Below are positions 46,991-56,971 of a stretch of 64,000 nt of DNA, piece after piece. The stretch is from contig NZ_WPCW01000001.1 in the NCBI RefSeq assembly GCF_011421425.1, forward strand, positions 620,001-684,000, written 5' to 3'. The stretch is from Streptococcus catagoni. Lineage in GTDB: Bacteria; Bacillota; Bacilli; Lactobacillales; Streptococcaceae. Within the stretch, counting starts at the first letter, position 1, and each line of letters begins with the position of its first letter. The position numbers were made by a program, and so were the translations under genes. Under the pieces are notes generated by a model. That model did not search any database and was not told the DNA's origin. It saw only the letters and a list, made by a program, of their open reading frames with translations.

Positions 46991-47861
46991 ATAGTCTCTA
47001 CTTCTACTCAAATTGCAGGTTTTGACTTTTATAATTGCCTTATGAACGGCGCAGGAGTTTATTGTATGACTAAGGAAGAATTGTCAAGGTAATCCCGAAC
47101 CCCGCTACACTCCAACTAGCTTGGGATCCATTAATTCCATGGGTCTGCCTAACTTGGGCTATGACTATTACTTAGAATTTCTCTTGGCTTTAGAAAAAGA
47201 TAGTCAGAGTAAGAACCATATCTTATCTGTGGTTGGCCTTTCTCCTGCCGATACTCATCAGATTTTAAAAGCCGTTGAAGCTTCAGACTACAAGGGTTTA
47301 GTGGAACTGAACCTTTCTTGTCCAAATGTTCCAGGTAAACCACAAATTACTTATGATTTCCGAATGACAGAAGATCTCTTAAATGATATTTTTTCATATT
47401 ATAGTAAGCCTTTGGGGATCAAACTGCCTCCTTATTTTGACATGGTTCACTTTGATTAGGTAGCCAAGATATTTAACCAGATGCCTCTAGCCTTTATTAA
47501 TTGTGTCAATTCTATTGGTAATGGCTTGGTAATTGATGATGAAAAAGTTGTCATTAAGCCTAAGAACGGCTTTGGCGGCATTGATGGTGATTATATTGAG
47601 CCTACTGCCTTAGCCAATGTCCATGCATTCTATAAACGTTTAAGACCAGATATCCAAATTATCGGTACTGGTGGTGTCAAAAAAGGACGTGATGCCTTTG
47701 AACATATCCTATGCGGTGCTTCCATGGTTCAGATTGGAACTGCCCTGCAAGAAGAAGGTCCTGAAATTTTCACACGTGTGACCCAAGAGTTAAAAGATAT
47801 CATGGCTCAAAAAGGCTATGAGACCATTGAAGATTTTCGTGGCAAACTAAGCTATTTATAA
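46991..47861 (+). pseudogene. pyrD: Dihydroorotate dehydrogenase (class 1A), inactivated
   Basis: Ribosome site GGAGGAACAT is intact, but the start codon position reads ATA (46991-46993) before [12 protein letters not shown]. After TKEELS about 60-70 bases that should code for the next segment are missing and the frame shifts, resuming with [14 protein letters not shown]. Codon TAG at 47457-47459 interrupts [12 protein letters not shown]. The rest ([12 protein letters not shown], the active-site region, and [20 protein letters not shown]) is well preserved. Three independent lesions mean it is dead. In the family this enzyme uses fumarate in pyrimidine synthesis. Confidence 0.92.
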
Positions 47862-47880
47862 AATCAAAAAGAGATTACTT

Positions 47881-48069
47881 TCAAAAGTAATCCCTTTTTT
47901 CTTTTTCAGCTGGGCTGCAGTCCTGATCATCTTTAAAATGAGTATCTTCTGCTGCAGCATGGCTATTTTTCTTTTTTATTTTAGGCAAGAAAATATCCGA
48001 TATCTTAATAAAAAGGATAATCTTGATTACTGAAAACACGGCTAAGCCAATAATAACTAATTTTAACAT
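47881..48069 (-). CDS. Small membrane protein downstream of the metal ATPase
   Basis: About 62 aa from the ATG at 48069 (GGAAGTAAT upstream); a start at 48090 is possible. One hydrophobic helix (LVIIGLAVFSVIKIILFI), then a charged tail with two His and two Cys-containing clusters (NSHAAAEDTHF, DDQDC). Function unknown; co-transcription with the ATPase gene suggests a role in metal handling. Confidence 0.55.
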   Translation of the reverse strand: MLKLVIIGLAVFSVIKIILFIKISDIFLPKIKKKNSHAAAEDTHFKDDQDCSPAEKEKRDYF

Positions 48070-48138
48070 CCTATTACTTCCTATCTCCAAGGCTTAATAA
48101 TAGTATAACCGCTTTCAAACTAGCAATCAAGATCTTTT

Positions 48139-49992
48139 TTAGTTAAAGGTTAATAAGCGTAAGCCATTTAGGATAACCAAAATGGTGGAGCCTTCGTGTC
48201 CAACAACTCCCAGTGGTAGATTCACAACTTGGAAGACATTGGCCAATATCAAGAGGGTAATAACTGTCAGAGCGAAAATGATATTTTCTTTAACAATTAC
48301 TTTCATTTTCTTTGATAAACGAATAGACATAGGAATACGAGTTAGATCGTCCATTATAACGCTGTCTGCGCTTTCCATAGCAATATCGGTTCCAGATCCA
48401 ATAGCGTAGGAGATATCAGCCTGAGCAAGTGCTGGAGCATCATTAATGCCGTCACCCACCATTGCTACAAAACCATACTCTTCTTGCAAGGCCTTGATCT
48501 TACTAACCTTGTCCTGAGGCATGCAGTTGGCAACAACTTGGTCAATTCCCAGTTTCTTTGCCACATATTGTGCTGTTTTTTCTTGATCTCCTGTTAGCAT
48601 AACTGTCTTAATGCCCAGCTCATGCATCATCTGAATGGCCTTTAGAGCATCTTCTTTGATATCATCTAAGAGGGCAAAATAAGCCATTAGCTTCTGATTC
48701 CGACTGACAAATATCAAGGTTTTTCCTTGTTCTTCAAGTTTATTAATATCTTCTTCATATTGATCCAGTTCACTGACTGTTTCTAAGATAAAGGATTTTT
48801 TCCCAATGCGCCAGTCACTGCCTTCAAAGCTAATCAGGAAGCCCTTCCCTGATATTTCCTCACTTTTTTCAAGCTTAAGACGTTCACTTTCTTTTGTAAA
48901 TTCTATGATAGCTTTTGAAATAGGGTGACTAGATGCTTCTTCAGCTGTTTTTACTAGACTATTGACCAAATCTTTGTCTTGAACATAGTAAGAATCCACA
49001 ACAGAAGGCTTGCCTTGTGTTAGGGTACCGGTTTTATCCATTACCACTGCTTTGATATTTGCCATGTTATCAACGATATCGCCACCTTTGATCACTAGTC
49101 CTTTTCGGGCAGAACGACTAATGGCTGATAGGGATGCTGGAGTTGATGAAGCAATTAGAGCACAAGGTGAAGCAACTGTTAAGAGTATCATCCCTCTATA
49201 GGATGCATCTAACCAGGTCCAACCTAGGATGAAATGGCAGAAAAGTATAAAGCTTGGCACTAGAATGAGGACAAATTTAACATACTTATCTTCTAAATTT
49301 TCAATAAAAGTGGCTGTTTTACTTTTTTGACTTTGGGCTGATTCAACCAGACTTACAATCTTTGCAAATAGTGTGTCCTCGTTTTCAACACTAACTTCCA
49401 TAACTATGCTTTGGCCTTGATTGATGGTACCGCCAATAAGCTGTGCTCCTTTTTTCTTATCAACGGTGATAGGTTCTCCAGTAACCATTGATTCATCCAC
49501 TTCAGTAAAATCACTTTTCAATTCCCCATCAATAGGAATGGATTCTCCTTTTCTCACCTGAAGTAAGTCGCCAACCTTTAAATTTTTAGTTTCAATTTCG
49601 TGAATACTACCAGCTTCATCTAGCTTTCTAGCCATATCAGGAGTGAGGTTCATCAAAGCTGAGATGGCGTTCTTGCTCTTTTCCATTGCTAGCTCTTCTA
49701 GGGTACTAGAAAGAGAAAAAATAAAGATCAATAGAGCACCCTCTAGCCAGTAACCAATAATCCCTGCACCAATGGCTGCTAGAATCATTAAAATGTCAAC
49801 AGACAAGTGTTTATCGACAAATAAGTCAGTGATCCCATTTTTTGCTGATTGGTAACCACCAATAAGGAAAGCTGCAATAAAAAGCCAAGATGCAACTTCC
49901 GGGTTTCTACTGAGAAGTGGTAAACCTATTAAAATAAGTAGTAAGCAGCAGGCTGTTTCTAAAATATGAATATGTTCTTTAAGCCAAGTCAT
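48139..49992 (-). CDS. pmtA: PerR-controlled metal-exporting P1B-ATPase (PmtA-like)
   Basis: 617 aa. Transmembrane metal motif SPC (in TVASPCALIASS), phosphorylation motif DKTGTLTQG, HP motif SSHPISKAI and GDGINDAPALAQAD. There is no N-terminal CxxC metal-binding domain, which fits P1B-4 pumps. In S. pyogenes the PerR-controlled PmtA exports iron(II); three PerR boxes upstream support the same here. Cobalt or zinc cannot be excluded by sequence. Confidence 0.87.
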   Translation of the reverse strand: MTWLKEHIHILETACCLLLILIGLPLLSRNPEVASWLFIAAFLIGGYQSAKNGITDLFVDKHLSVDILMILAAIGAGIIGYWLEGALLIFIFSLSSTLEELAMEKSKNAISALMNLTPDMARKLDEAGSIHEIETKNLKVGDLLQVRKGESIPIDGELKSDFTEVDESMVTGEPITVDKKKGAQLIGGTINQGQSIVMEVSVENEDTLFAKIVSLVESAQSQKSKTATFIENLEDKYVKFVLILVPSFILFCHFILGWTWLDASYRGMILLTVASPCALIASSTPASLSAISRSARKGLVIKGGDIVDNMANIKAVVMDKTGTLTQGKPSVVDSYYVQDKDLVNSLVKTAEEASSHPISKAIIEFTKESERLKLEKSEEISGKGFLISFEGSDWRIGKKSFILETVSELDQYEEDINKLEEQGKTLIFVSRNQKLMAYFALLDDIKEDALKAIQMMHELGIKTVMLTGDQEKTAQYVAKKLGIDQVVANCMPQDKVSKIKALQEEYGFVAMVGDGINDAPALAQADISYAIGSGTDIAMESADSVIMDDLTRIPMSIRLSKKMKVIVKENIIFALTVITLLILANVFQVVNLPLGVVGHEGSTILVILNGLRLLTFN

Positions 49993-50008
49993 TCTTTATC
50001 CCCCAAAT

Positions 50009-50088
50009 TTAGAATCATTCTAAATCTTTAACTTTTCTTAATTATAATAATTCTAAATAAAAAAGTCAAGTATTTAGAATAATTCTAA
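50009..50088 (-). promoter_or_regulatory. Three phased PerR boxes with the pmtA promoter
   Basis: TTAGAATCATTCTAA (50009-50023), TTATAATAATTCTAA (50042-50056) and TTAGAATAATTCTAA (50074-50088) match the 15-bp Per box. Starts are 33 and 32 bp apart. On the minus strand TTGACT (50064-50069), 17 bp, TATAAT (50041-50046): the middle box overlaps the -10, one box lies upstream and one downstream. Confidence 0.92.
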
Positions 50089-50138
50089 ATAAAAACTATC
50101 TACCCTTTTTTGCCCCTTTTTTGCCCCCTAAACACAAA

Positions 50139-50186
50139 AAAAGCCTATCACACAGGCTAGGAAGCTTGATATGATAGGCTTTTATT
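50139..50186 (-). terminator. hup terminator
   Basis: AAAAGCCTATCA pairs with TGATAGGCTTTT around a 20-nt arm; T-run on the minus strand. Next to it, two or three CCCTTTTTTG repeats (50102-50128). Confidence 0.8.
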
Positions 50187-50193
50187 ATATGAA

Positions 50194-50469
50194 TTATTTA
50201 ACGGCGTCTTTAAGTGCTTTACCAGCTTTGAATGCTGGAACTTTTGATGCTGCAATTTTGATTTCTTCACCAGTTTGTGGGTTACGACCTTTGCGGGCAG
50301 CACGTTCACGAACTTCAAAGTTACCAAAACCGATTAATTGAACTTTTTCACCTTTTGAAAGGAAACCTTCGATTGCAGAGAATACAGCGTCAACTGCTGC
50401 TGCTGAATCTTTTTTAGTAAGTTCAGTTGCTTCTGCAACTTTTGCGATTAAATCTTGTTTGTTAGCCAT
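50194..50469 (-). CDS. hup: DNA-binding protein HU
   Basis: 91-aa nucleoid protein. The signature is [25 protein letters not shown] (about residues 46-66), with the usual N-terminal [20 protein letters not shown]. It is the last gene of the xseA-to-hup run, but a ribosome site AGGATT and a 100-bp gap suggest its own promoter. Confidence 0.97.
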   Translation of the reverse strand: MANKQDLIAKVAEATELTKKDSAAAVDAVFSAIEGFLSKGEKVQLIGFGNFEVRERAARKGRNPQTGEEIKIAASKVPAFKAGKALKDAVK

Positions 50470-50567
50470 TTAACAAATCCTCCAATTAATTAATAAGCAA
50501 TATGCTTTGACAGTTACAATAATAACTAAAAAATGCTGATAGGTCAAGTAATTAACGTCATTTTAGC

Positions 50568-51155
50568 TTATTTCTTGTAAATTTCAAAGCTAATTTGGTC
50601 ATTAACCAGGTCAATCTTTTTAGCACTTAGGTAAATACCCGCATTATTTTCAATTTTTCTCAAATTTATAATGATAGAAGACTGCTTAGGTTGGACCTCT
50701 ACAAAGCTTGGTAGCTGGTAACTTGATTTTAAATACTGCAGAACTTCTGATTCAGGTAAGGGGAGTGTACCAGCTGAAAATGAACTTACCTGTAATTGGA
50801 TGCTCCCATCTTTCAGACCAATGGGTTGAAAATAGATATAAAGAGGAACTTCATAGCCCAACAATTGATACTTGCCCTCAAAGATAATTGAGGAAGACGA
50901 GCTATACAATTTGTAGGATATCTTTTCTGACTGATAATCCTTTAAAAAACTAGCAACCGTTTTATTTAATTGACTGCGATTTGTGACAAAGGTTCCAACT
51001 TTAACATCTTTTTCCTGGTAATTACTGATGTGTTTAGAATCCGGTTCTCTAACCTGGACAAGACGACTGGCGATAACTGCCACAAAGGCAAGATTGAAAG
51101 CTAATAGGAATAAAAAAGCCCACTTCCACCACTTAATTTTTAATTGTTTTTTCAT
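50568..51155 (-). CDS. YpmS-like membrane protein (DUF2140)
   Basis: 195 aa from the ATG at 51155; the first 30 residues of a longer frame overlap the preceding gene and are not used. One N-terminal membrane helix (WAFLFLLAFNLAFVAVIAS) and an outside domain. Function unknown; almost always next to the YpmR hydrolase gene, whose end it overlaps by 23 bp. Confidence 0.82.
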   Translation of the reverse strand: MKKQLKIKWWKWAFLFLLAFNLAFVAVIASRLVQVREPDSKHISNYQEKDVKVGTFVTNRSQLNKTVASFLKDYQSEKISYKLYSSSSSIIFEGKYQLLGYEVPLYIYFQPIGLKDGSIQLQVSSFSAGTLPLPESEVLQYLKSSYQLPSFVEVQPKQSSIIINLRKIENNAGIYLSAKKIDLVNDQISFEIYKK

Positions 51156-51975
51156 ATTTTTTGATTCTCTCCATAAGGGCATCTGACATAATGCGATAAC
51201 CAATATTATTAGGATGGAAATGGTCATCTTTAAACAATAGGTCATTGACTACACTTGTTTTATCAGCTTCTGATTGGACAAGAGCATTTTTTCCATCAAT
51301 TCCTTTATACAATTGATCATTTATGGAAACAAAGTAAACCCCTTGATAATCTGAAATAACATCTTTTGTAGCCCGGTTCCATCGATCAACGACCTCCTGC
51401 ATCTCAGTCATTTCTGGAAAATTGAGGTAAAAGGGATTATAGATACCTAGCACAAAAATAGATAGCTTTTTATTTTCTTTTTTTGCCAGATCCAAAATTT
51501 TTCTCAGCCTTTTTTGATAGGCTTTGGCTGGCATTTTAAAACTAGCACTTTCTAAGTGGGCAAAATTTTCTCGTATAACTGCCATGACGTCATTTCCACC
51601 TACAGTTAAGGTCATAATTTTGGCCTTTTTAAGATCTGTCTGGAGTTGCTCATCCTCAGTCATTCGAGAGTAAATTTGTTGACTGGTATTACCTGACACG
51701 CCATAATTTTGGTAATCGACCTTGACAGCTAGGTCCTCTTCCATATCACTGGCCAGTAAAGGAACAAAGCCTCCCTGACTGGTAGAATCGCCGACCCCTT
51801 CGGTCAAAGAATCACCAATGGCAATATAATTCCACTTTGCTTTTTCTTGAAGGATGTAATCTGCTTTTTTGACCTGAGCAGTCCTTTGAGGGATAATCAC
51901 CTGTAAAACAAGTGCTGACAATAGGAAGACCCCTAGAAAAAAAGCAAAGCCTTCAAACCATTTTCTTTTATTCAT
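51133..51975 (-). CDS. SGNH/GDSL hydrolase (YpmR-like)
   Basis: 280 aa. Signal-anchor at the N-terminus, then block [14 protein letters not shown] (catalytic Ser), block [11 protein letters not shown], and the C-terminal catalytic [10 protein letters not shown]. Predicted extracellular lipase/esterase; substrate unknown. Overlaps both neighbours (degV and ypmS-like genes), showing translational coupling. Confidence 0.88.
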   Translation of the reverse strand: MNKRKWFEGFAFFLGVFLLSALVLQVIIPQRTAQVKKADYILQEKAKWNYIAIGDSLTEGVGDSTSQGGFVPLLASDMEEDLAVKVDYQNYGVSGNTSQQIYSRMTEDEQLQTDLKKAKIMTLTVGGNDVMAVIRENFAHLESASFKMPAKAYQKRLRKILDLAKKENKKLSIFVLGIYNPFYLNFPEMTEMQEVVDRWNRATKDVISDYQGVYFVSINDQLYKGIDGKNALVQSEADKTSVVNDLLFKDDHFHPNNIGYRIMSDALMERIKKYEKTIKN

Positions 51976-52807
51976 ATCTAATCATAACCGCAAATGCGCC
52001 TTCACCAGTGTGGGTTTGAATGATAGAACCAGTTTCCATCATAGAGATTGCTCCTGTATAGATCTGACTGATCTTTTCTTTTAATTGATTAGCCAAACTC
52101 TTATCCCCAGCATAAGAAATGGTTAATTCCTTAATGGGTAAGTCGGCAGTCTCTTTCATATAATTATCAATCCACTTGATAAAGGTTTTATTGCCTCTTC
52201 CTTTTGCGACAGGTTTGAGCTCAGAATCCTTTAATTCCATTAACAGTCTGATATTCAATAAACTGGTAATGGCTCCTGTTACACGGCCGATTCGTCCCCC
52301 TTTAACCAGATTTTCTAGGGTTGATACTCCAATATAAAGCTTGGTTTTACTTTTAACTTCTGCAATTTTTGCAAGGATGTCTTCAAGTGGAGCATTATCT
52401 TGAGCCATTTTAGCAGCTTCAACGACTTGAAATTTCATGGCTTGATCTGTGAAGCCCGAGTCTAAAACATGAACCTTTGCTCCTGCAATTTCTGCACCCT
52501 GCCTAGAAGCTTCAATCGTTCCTGATAGAGCTGGTGTCAAATGGATTGCAATAATATCCCTTGCCCCCTCCTTGACTAGCTTTTCATAGTAGTCAGCAAA
52601 TAAACCAACAGGAGGTTGACTGGTTTTTGGCAGTTCTTTGCTGGATTTCATTAGTTTTAAAAATTGACCTTCTTCTTTCAAGTCCTTATCTGAATATAAC
52701 TTACCATCTACCATTACTGAAAGTGGTACAACAGTAATATCATATTTTTCAATCAATTCTGGTTCAATTGTAATTGATGAATCTGTAACAACTTTTATCA
52801 TTCTCAT
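51968..52807 (-). CDS. DegV family fatty-acid-binding protein
   Basis: 279 aa. Binds a single fatty acid between two domains; in Gram-positives DegV/FakB proteins serve the fatty acid kinase. Conserved pieces: [12 protein letters not shown] at the start, PKTSQPPVG, and [11 protein letters not shown]. The start could be the second ATG two codons on (52801). Overlaps the hydrolase gene by 8 bp. Confidence 0.88.
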   Translation of the reverse strand: MRMIKVVTDSSITIEPELIEKYDITVVPLSVMVDGKLYSDKDLKEEGQFLKLMKSSKELPKTSQPPVGLFADYYEKLVKEGARDIIAIHLTPALSGTIEASRQGAEIAGAKVHVLDSGFTDQAMKFQVVEAAKMAQDNAPLEDILAKIAEVKSKTKLYIGVSTLENLVKGGRIGRVTGAITSLLNIRLLMELKDSELKPVAKGRGNKTFIKWIDNYMKETADLPIKELTISYAGDKSLANQLKEKISQIYTGAISMMETGSIIQTHTGEGAFAVMIRYE

Positions 52808-52936
52808 TTTATTTTTTCCATTCTTGGCATGTATTATTTCACCTTATTTTAGCATTGATTCTTAAATAAATCAAAATATGAGAAAATAAAATGAGGCAAA
52901 GCTTCTAAGCTCATCTCATTTCTTATCTTTATTTTC

Positions 52937-54592
52937 TTATGATAGCAATTCTCTGGCCTGTGTTCTAGCTGTTTCAGAAACATCTTTGCCAGCAATCATT
53001 TTGGCAATTTCTTCAATGCGTTCTTCATAGCTCAACAAGGTCACTCTTGAAACAGTGCTTTCTTCTTTGCTTTCTTTTGAGATGTAGAACTGGTAATCTG
53101 CTGCTGCGATTACCTGTGGTAAATGCGAGATGGCTAGAACTTGACCATTTTGTCCAATTTTATGGATCTTTTGTGCAATGGCTTGGGCTACGCGTCCAGA
53201 TACACCGGTATCAACCTCATCAAAGACGATACTGGTCTTATCCTCTTTTTGGGAGATGGCCGACTTAATGGCTAGCATGAGCCGTGAAAGCTCTCCACCT
53301 GAGGCAACCTTGACCAGGGGTTTAAAGCCCTCGCCAGGGTTGGTTAGTATGTAGAATTCAACAGCTTCATTGCCTTGGCGGCTAAATTTAGATTTTGTGA
53401 ATTTAACCTGAAAATCAGCCTTTTCCATATAAAGATCATTTAATTCTTTTTTGATATCTTTTTCTAGCTCCGTAGCTAATTGGTGACGCTTTTGACTAAG
53501 CAAGCTTGCTGCTGCAACCAGAGCCTTCTCAAGTTTTTTTAAGGCCAGTTCACTTTCAGCACTGCCTTGATCATCACCAACTAATAATTGGTATTCTTTT
53601 TCAATATTGTCGTAATAATCTAGTAGCTCGTCTACATTTCCACCGTATTTTCGTGTCAGGCTATTGATCAGATCCAGCCTCATTTCGATTTCTTGTAGCC
53701 TGCCAGCATTGAAATCCAGAGCATCAATCGTATCAGCTAATTCTTTGCTAAGATCTTCTAAAATATAATAGGCTTCGCTGGCACTAGAAGATAGGACCTT
53801 GTACTTAGGATCAAATTCTTCAATAGATAAGAGGTCATTCATGGCAGACCTAATATTTGATAGACTTGAAAAATCGTCATTGTCCAGCATGTTAAAGGCA
53901 TTGGTCAATGTATCTGCAATATTTTTATGGTTTAAGAGCCTATCTCGTTCTTGATTTAAGAGAGCATCTTCTCCTCGTTTTAAATGGACAGATTCAATTT
54001 CTGCTATTTGGAAAGACAGCATTTCTATTCTTTCCTTATGTTCGCGTTCATTTCTTAGTTTATCACTAACCTTTTTACGAAGCTCCTTATAGTCTTCAAA
54101 GATCCTTTGATACTCTGCCTTTACCTTTTTAAAATCACTGTCCCCAAAGGAGTCTAAAATAGCCTGATGATGGGGAGCGCGCATCAACTCTTCTTGGTCG
54201 TGTTGACCATGGATATCCACCAGGTGTTGACCAACTTGTTTGAGTGTCGTCACATTGACCATTTGGCCATTAATGCGGCAAACACTTCTACCATTGGCAA
54301 AAATATCCCTACGAAGAATAAGGTCATCCTCTGTTTCTATGCCATTGTCCTCTAAAAGCTTTTTCAAGGCACTGTTCTTTCCTAAGGAAAACAAGCCTTC
54401 AATTTCTGCCTTATTTGCGCCATGTCTAATAACCTCAACGCTTGATCTGGCTCCTAACATCAGATTCATGGCATCAATGATAATTGATTTTCCAGCTCCT
54501 GTTTCACCTGTTAAAACAGTCATACCATTTTCAAAATTGAGGGAAATTTCTTCAATTATGGCAAAATTTTTAATGGAAATTTCTAGTAACAT
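52937..54592 (-). CDS. recN: DNA repair protein RecN
   Basis: 551-aa SMC-like ATPase in double-strand break repair. Starts MLLEISIKNFAIIEEISLNF behind AGGACT; Walker A GETGAGKS, long coiled coil, signature LSRLMLAIKSA and Walker B TSIVFDEVDTG. The longer in-frame start at 54631 lies inside argR. Follows argR closely. Confidence 0.95.
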   Translation of the reverse strand: MLLEISIKNFAIIEEISLNFENGMTVLTGETGAGKSIIIDAMNLMLGARSSVEVIRHGANKAEIEGLFSLGKNSALKKLLEDNGIETEDDLILRRDIFANGRSVCRINGQMVNVTTLKQVGQHLVDIHGQHDQEELMRAPHHQAILDSFGDSDFKKVKAEYQRIFEDYKELRKKVSDKLRNEREHKERIEMLSFQIAEIESVHLKRGEDALLNQERDRLLNHKNIADTLTNAFNMLDNDDFSSLSNIRSAMNDLLSIEEFDPKYKVLSSSASEAYYILEDLSKELADTIDALDFNAGRLQEIEMRLDLINSLTRKYGGNVDELLDYYDNIEKEYQLLVGDDQGSAESELALKKLEKALVAAASLLSQKRHQLATELEKDIKKELNDLYMEKADFQVKFTKSKFSRQGNEAVEFYILTNPGEGFKPLVKVASGGELSRLMLAIKSAISQKEDKTSIVFDEVDTGVSGRVAQAIAQKIHKIGQNGQVLAISHLPQVIAAADYQFYISKESKEESTVSRVTLLSYEERIEEIAKMIAGKDVSETARTQARELLS

Positions 54593-54606
54593 TTTCAGTC
54601 CTATCC

Positions 54607-55080
54607 TTATTTTGTCTTGGCCTGCATCCAAGTTTTGACTTCTTGTCGAATGTAATCAGCATCTCTTTCTGTTTTAGCAATTAACAAGATGCTATCATCA
54701 TCTGCAATAATGCTAAACAATCTTTCTGAAAAGTCTGTCACAAGATAGCGCTTGATAAGCATGGCATTGCCTGGAATCACCTTTAAATAGATGTGTCTTC
54801 TTAGATCATCAATCTTGTCTGACATATCTAAAATAGTGCTTCTGATAGATGCTGGTCTTTGAATAATCTTTTTCCCACTATCCTGAGAAAGGCCATAGAT
54901 ATAGCGACCAGAACCAGATGGGATTTTAACAATTCCAATTTCATTCATATCTCTAGATATGGTTGCCTGAGTTAGTTCTAAGCCTTGCTCTTTTAACAAA
55001 GCTAGCAAGTCATGCTGAGTTTCAATATCATGTGATAGAACAATTTTTTTAATTAAATCTAAACGTTCACTCTTCTTCAT
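54607..55080 (-). CDS. argR: Arginine repressor ArgR/AhrC family
   Basis: 157 aa. N-terminal winged helix (LTQATISRDMNEIGIVKI) and the C-terminal oligomer/arginine-binding domain (ILIAKTERDAD). Streptococci carry several paralogues; this is the one linked to recN, and its regulatory target is not clear from context. Overlaps tlyA by 14 bp. Confidence 0.93.
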   Translation of the reverse strand: MKKSERLDLIKKIVLSHDIETQHDLLALLKEQGLELTQATISRDMNEIGIVKIPSGSGRYIYGLSQDSGKKIIQRPASIRSTILDMSDKIDDLRRHIYLKVIPGNAMLIKRYLVTDFSERLFSIIADDDSILLIAKTERDADYIRQEVKTWMQAKTK

Positions 55081-55894
55081 TTTTATTAAATTCCTTATGA
55101 GCTTTGTCTACTACGTCTTTGATAATGTTCTTATCAAAATCCTCAATAGCTGACGTCTTTTTTAAATGAGCTAAAAATTCAATATTACCATGTCCACCTT
55201 GGATTGGAGAAAAATCAAGCCCTTCAATAGTAAATCCGAATTCTTGAGAGAAACTTGTGACATTTTCTAAAACTTTTTGATGAATAGCCTTGTCCTTAAC
55301 AATTCCGTTTTTTCCAATCTGGGCACGACCGGCCTCAAACTGAGGTTTGATTAGAGCCACTACAGAACTTTCTGACTTTAGAATACCGTAAAGTGCTGGT
55401 AGAATCAGTTTTAAAGAAATAAAGGAAACATCAATGCTTGCAAACTCAGCTAGTCCATGAGTAAAGTCTTCTGGGATTGCGTATCTAAAATTATATTGCT
55501 CCATGCTTACCACGCGCTGATCCTGCCTTAGTTTCCAGACCAGTTGGTTGGTACCGACATCAACTGCATAAACCAGTTTTGCCTCTGCTTGTAACATAAG
55601 ATCAGTAAAGCCACCTGTGGAGGCTCCAATGTCTACTGTTGTTAAGTCTTTAACACTTATTTTAAAAACATCAAGAGCCTTTTCCAGCTTCAATCCTCCA
55701 CGGCTAACAAACTTTAGCTTTTCACCCTTACGTTTTAATTCAGTAGCAGCATCAATCTTTTCACCAGGCTTATCATAGCGTTGACCATTAATCACTGATA
55801 GTACTAAGCCTGCCATGACAGCACGTTTGGCCTGTTCTCTGGTATCAAATAGTCCCTGTTTATAGGCTAAAACATCTACTCTTTCCTTAGCCAT
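55067..55894 (-). CDS. tlyA: TlyA family rRNA methyltransferase
   Basis: 275 aa. N-terminal S4 RNA-binding domain (DVLAYKQGLFDTREQAKRAV) and an FtsJ-type methyltransferase with DIGASTGGFTDL. Known members 2'-O-methylate rRNA; named haemolysin in older work. Overlaps its neighbours in a compact operon. Confidence 0.92.
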   Translation of the reverse strand: MAKERVDVLAYKQGLFDTREQAKRAVMAGLVLSVINGQRYDKPGEKIDAATELKRKGEKLKFVSRGGLKLEKALDVFKISVKDLTTVDIGASTGGFTDLMLQAEAKLVYAVDVGTNQLVWKLRQDQRVVSMEQYNFRYAIPEDFTHGLAEFASIDVSFISLKLILPALYGILKSESSVVALIKPQFEAGRAQIGKNGIVKDKAIHQKVLENVTSFSQEFGFTIEGLDFSPIQGGHGNIEFLAHLKKTSAIEDFDKNIIKDVVDKAHKEFNKNEEE

Positions 55895-56759
55895 TTAGTC
55901 CTAACCTTTCTATGATTGCAATGATATTCACGGGATTGAAGTCCGTCATTTCTTTGATCTCTAACAAGATAGCAATGCTCTGATCAAGGTCTTCTTGTAG
56001 GATGTCATGAGATTTTTCAAGCCCTAGAAGACTAGGATAAGTTCCCTTTTGAGAATCCAAATCCTTGTTTGGGGTCTTTCCTATTTCTTCAAAGTTGGCT
56101 ATCAGATCTAAGATATCATCACGAACTTGAAAAGCGTGGCCAATGCGATTGCCTGCCTCTTCCAACTTCTTTAAAATAGCTTCAGAAACACCAGCTACCA
56201 GCCCTGCAGCTATAAAGGGAAAGGCCAGTAATTTACCTGTTTTATGGGAGTGGATAGCCTGTAAATCTGGCAAATCTACTGTTCTTCCTTCAGCATCCAT
56301 ATCAAGCATTTGACCAGCCACCATTCCGTAGGTTCCAGCTGATTCTGAGAGAGCTTGAATGATCTTAACCTTTATCTCAGCTTCTAGTTGGCTGCTAGCC
56401 ACTAGTCCAAAAGGATCTAAAAAGAGGCTATCTCCTGCCAAGATGGCTGTGGCTTCATCAAACTTTTTGTGGTTGGTCAGCTGACCACGTCTATAATCAT
56501 CATTGTCCATGGCTGGTAAGTCATCATGAACCAGACTTCCTGTATGGATCATTTCGACCGCAGCTGCTAATTGGTAATGGGATTTTTCTAAGTCCAGACC
56601 AAAAGCCTCAATCATTTCCAATAATAACAAAGGACGCAATCTTTTCCCACCAGCCTGAATAGAATATAAGATAGCTTGGACTAGATGGTCCGAAATGGAA
56701 CTCTTTTCTTTATAAAATTGCTCCAGTGTTTGGTTGATTTTTCTTAACTTTTCCATCAA
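55887..56759 (-). CDS. ispA: Farnesyl/geranyl diphosphate synthase
   Basis: 290-aa polyprenyl synthetase of isoprenoid biosynthesis, giving the precursor for undecaprenyl phosphate. First Asp-rich motif [10 protein letters not shown] (near residue 76), second DDILD. MMEK start; overlaps xseB by 4 bp. Also called fps. Confidence 0.93.
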   Translation of the reverse strand: MMEKLRKINQTLEQFYKEKSSISDHLVQAILYSIQAGGKRLRPLLLLEMIEAFGLDLEKSHYQLAAAVEMIHTGSLVHDDLPAMDNDDYRRGQLTNHKKFDEATAILAGDSLFLDPFGLVASSQLEAEIKVKIIQALSESAGTYGMVAGQMLDMDAEGRTVDLPDLQAIHSHKTGKLLAFPFIAAGLVAGVSEAILKKLEEAGNRIGHAFQVRDDILDLIANFEEIGKTPNKDLDSQKGTYPSLLGLEKSHDILQEDLDQSIAILLEIKEMTDFNPVNIIAIIERLGLNG

Positions 56760-56971
56760 GCGTCGATTTCCACTTCTGTTCCATCTTCTTGCATGACTTT
56801 AACCAACGTTTTTTCTGCATTTTGTAAGGTTTTTTGCAGTTCTTTGGAGAGAATCATTCCCTTTTGGAATTCACTAATAGCTTCTTCCAAGGGAACATCG
56901 CCATTTTCTAACTTATTAACTATGATTTCTAAATCTTGTAAATTTTCTTCAAATGTTTTTTTGGTTGACAT
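56756..56971 (-). CDS. xseB: Exonuclease VII small subunit
   Basis: 71 aa, family length; [19 protein letters not shown] followed by an amphipathic helix. Overlaps xseA by 23 bp and ispA by 4 bp. Confidence 0.93.
   Translation of the reverse strand: MSTKKTFEENLQDLEIIVNKLENGDVPLEEAISEFQKGMILSKELQKTLQNAEKTLVKVMQEDGTEVEIDA

Noticed and set aside
50102..50128. CCCTTTTTTG repeats as a functional array
   Set aside because: Only two to three short units; simple-sequence drift is enough.
54240..54638. 132-codon plus-strand frame over the recN start
   Set aside because: Antisense to a conserved coding region, without its own start signals.
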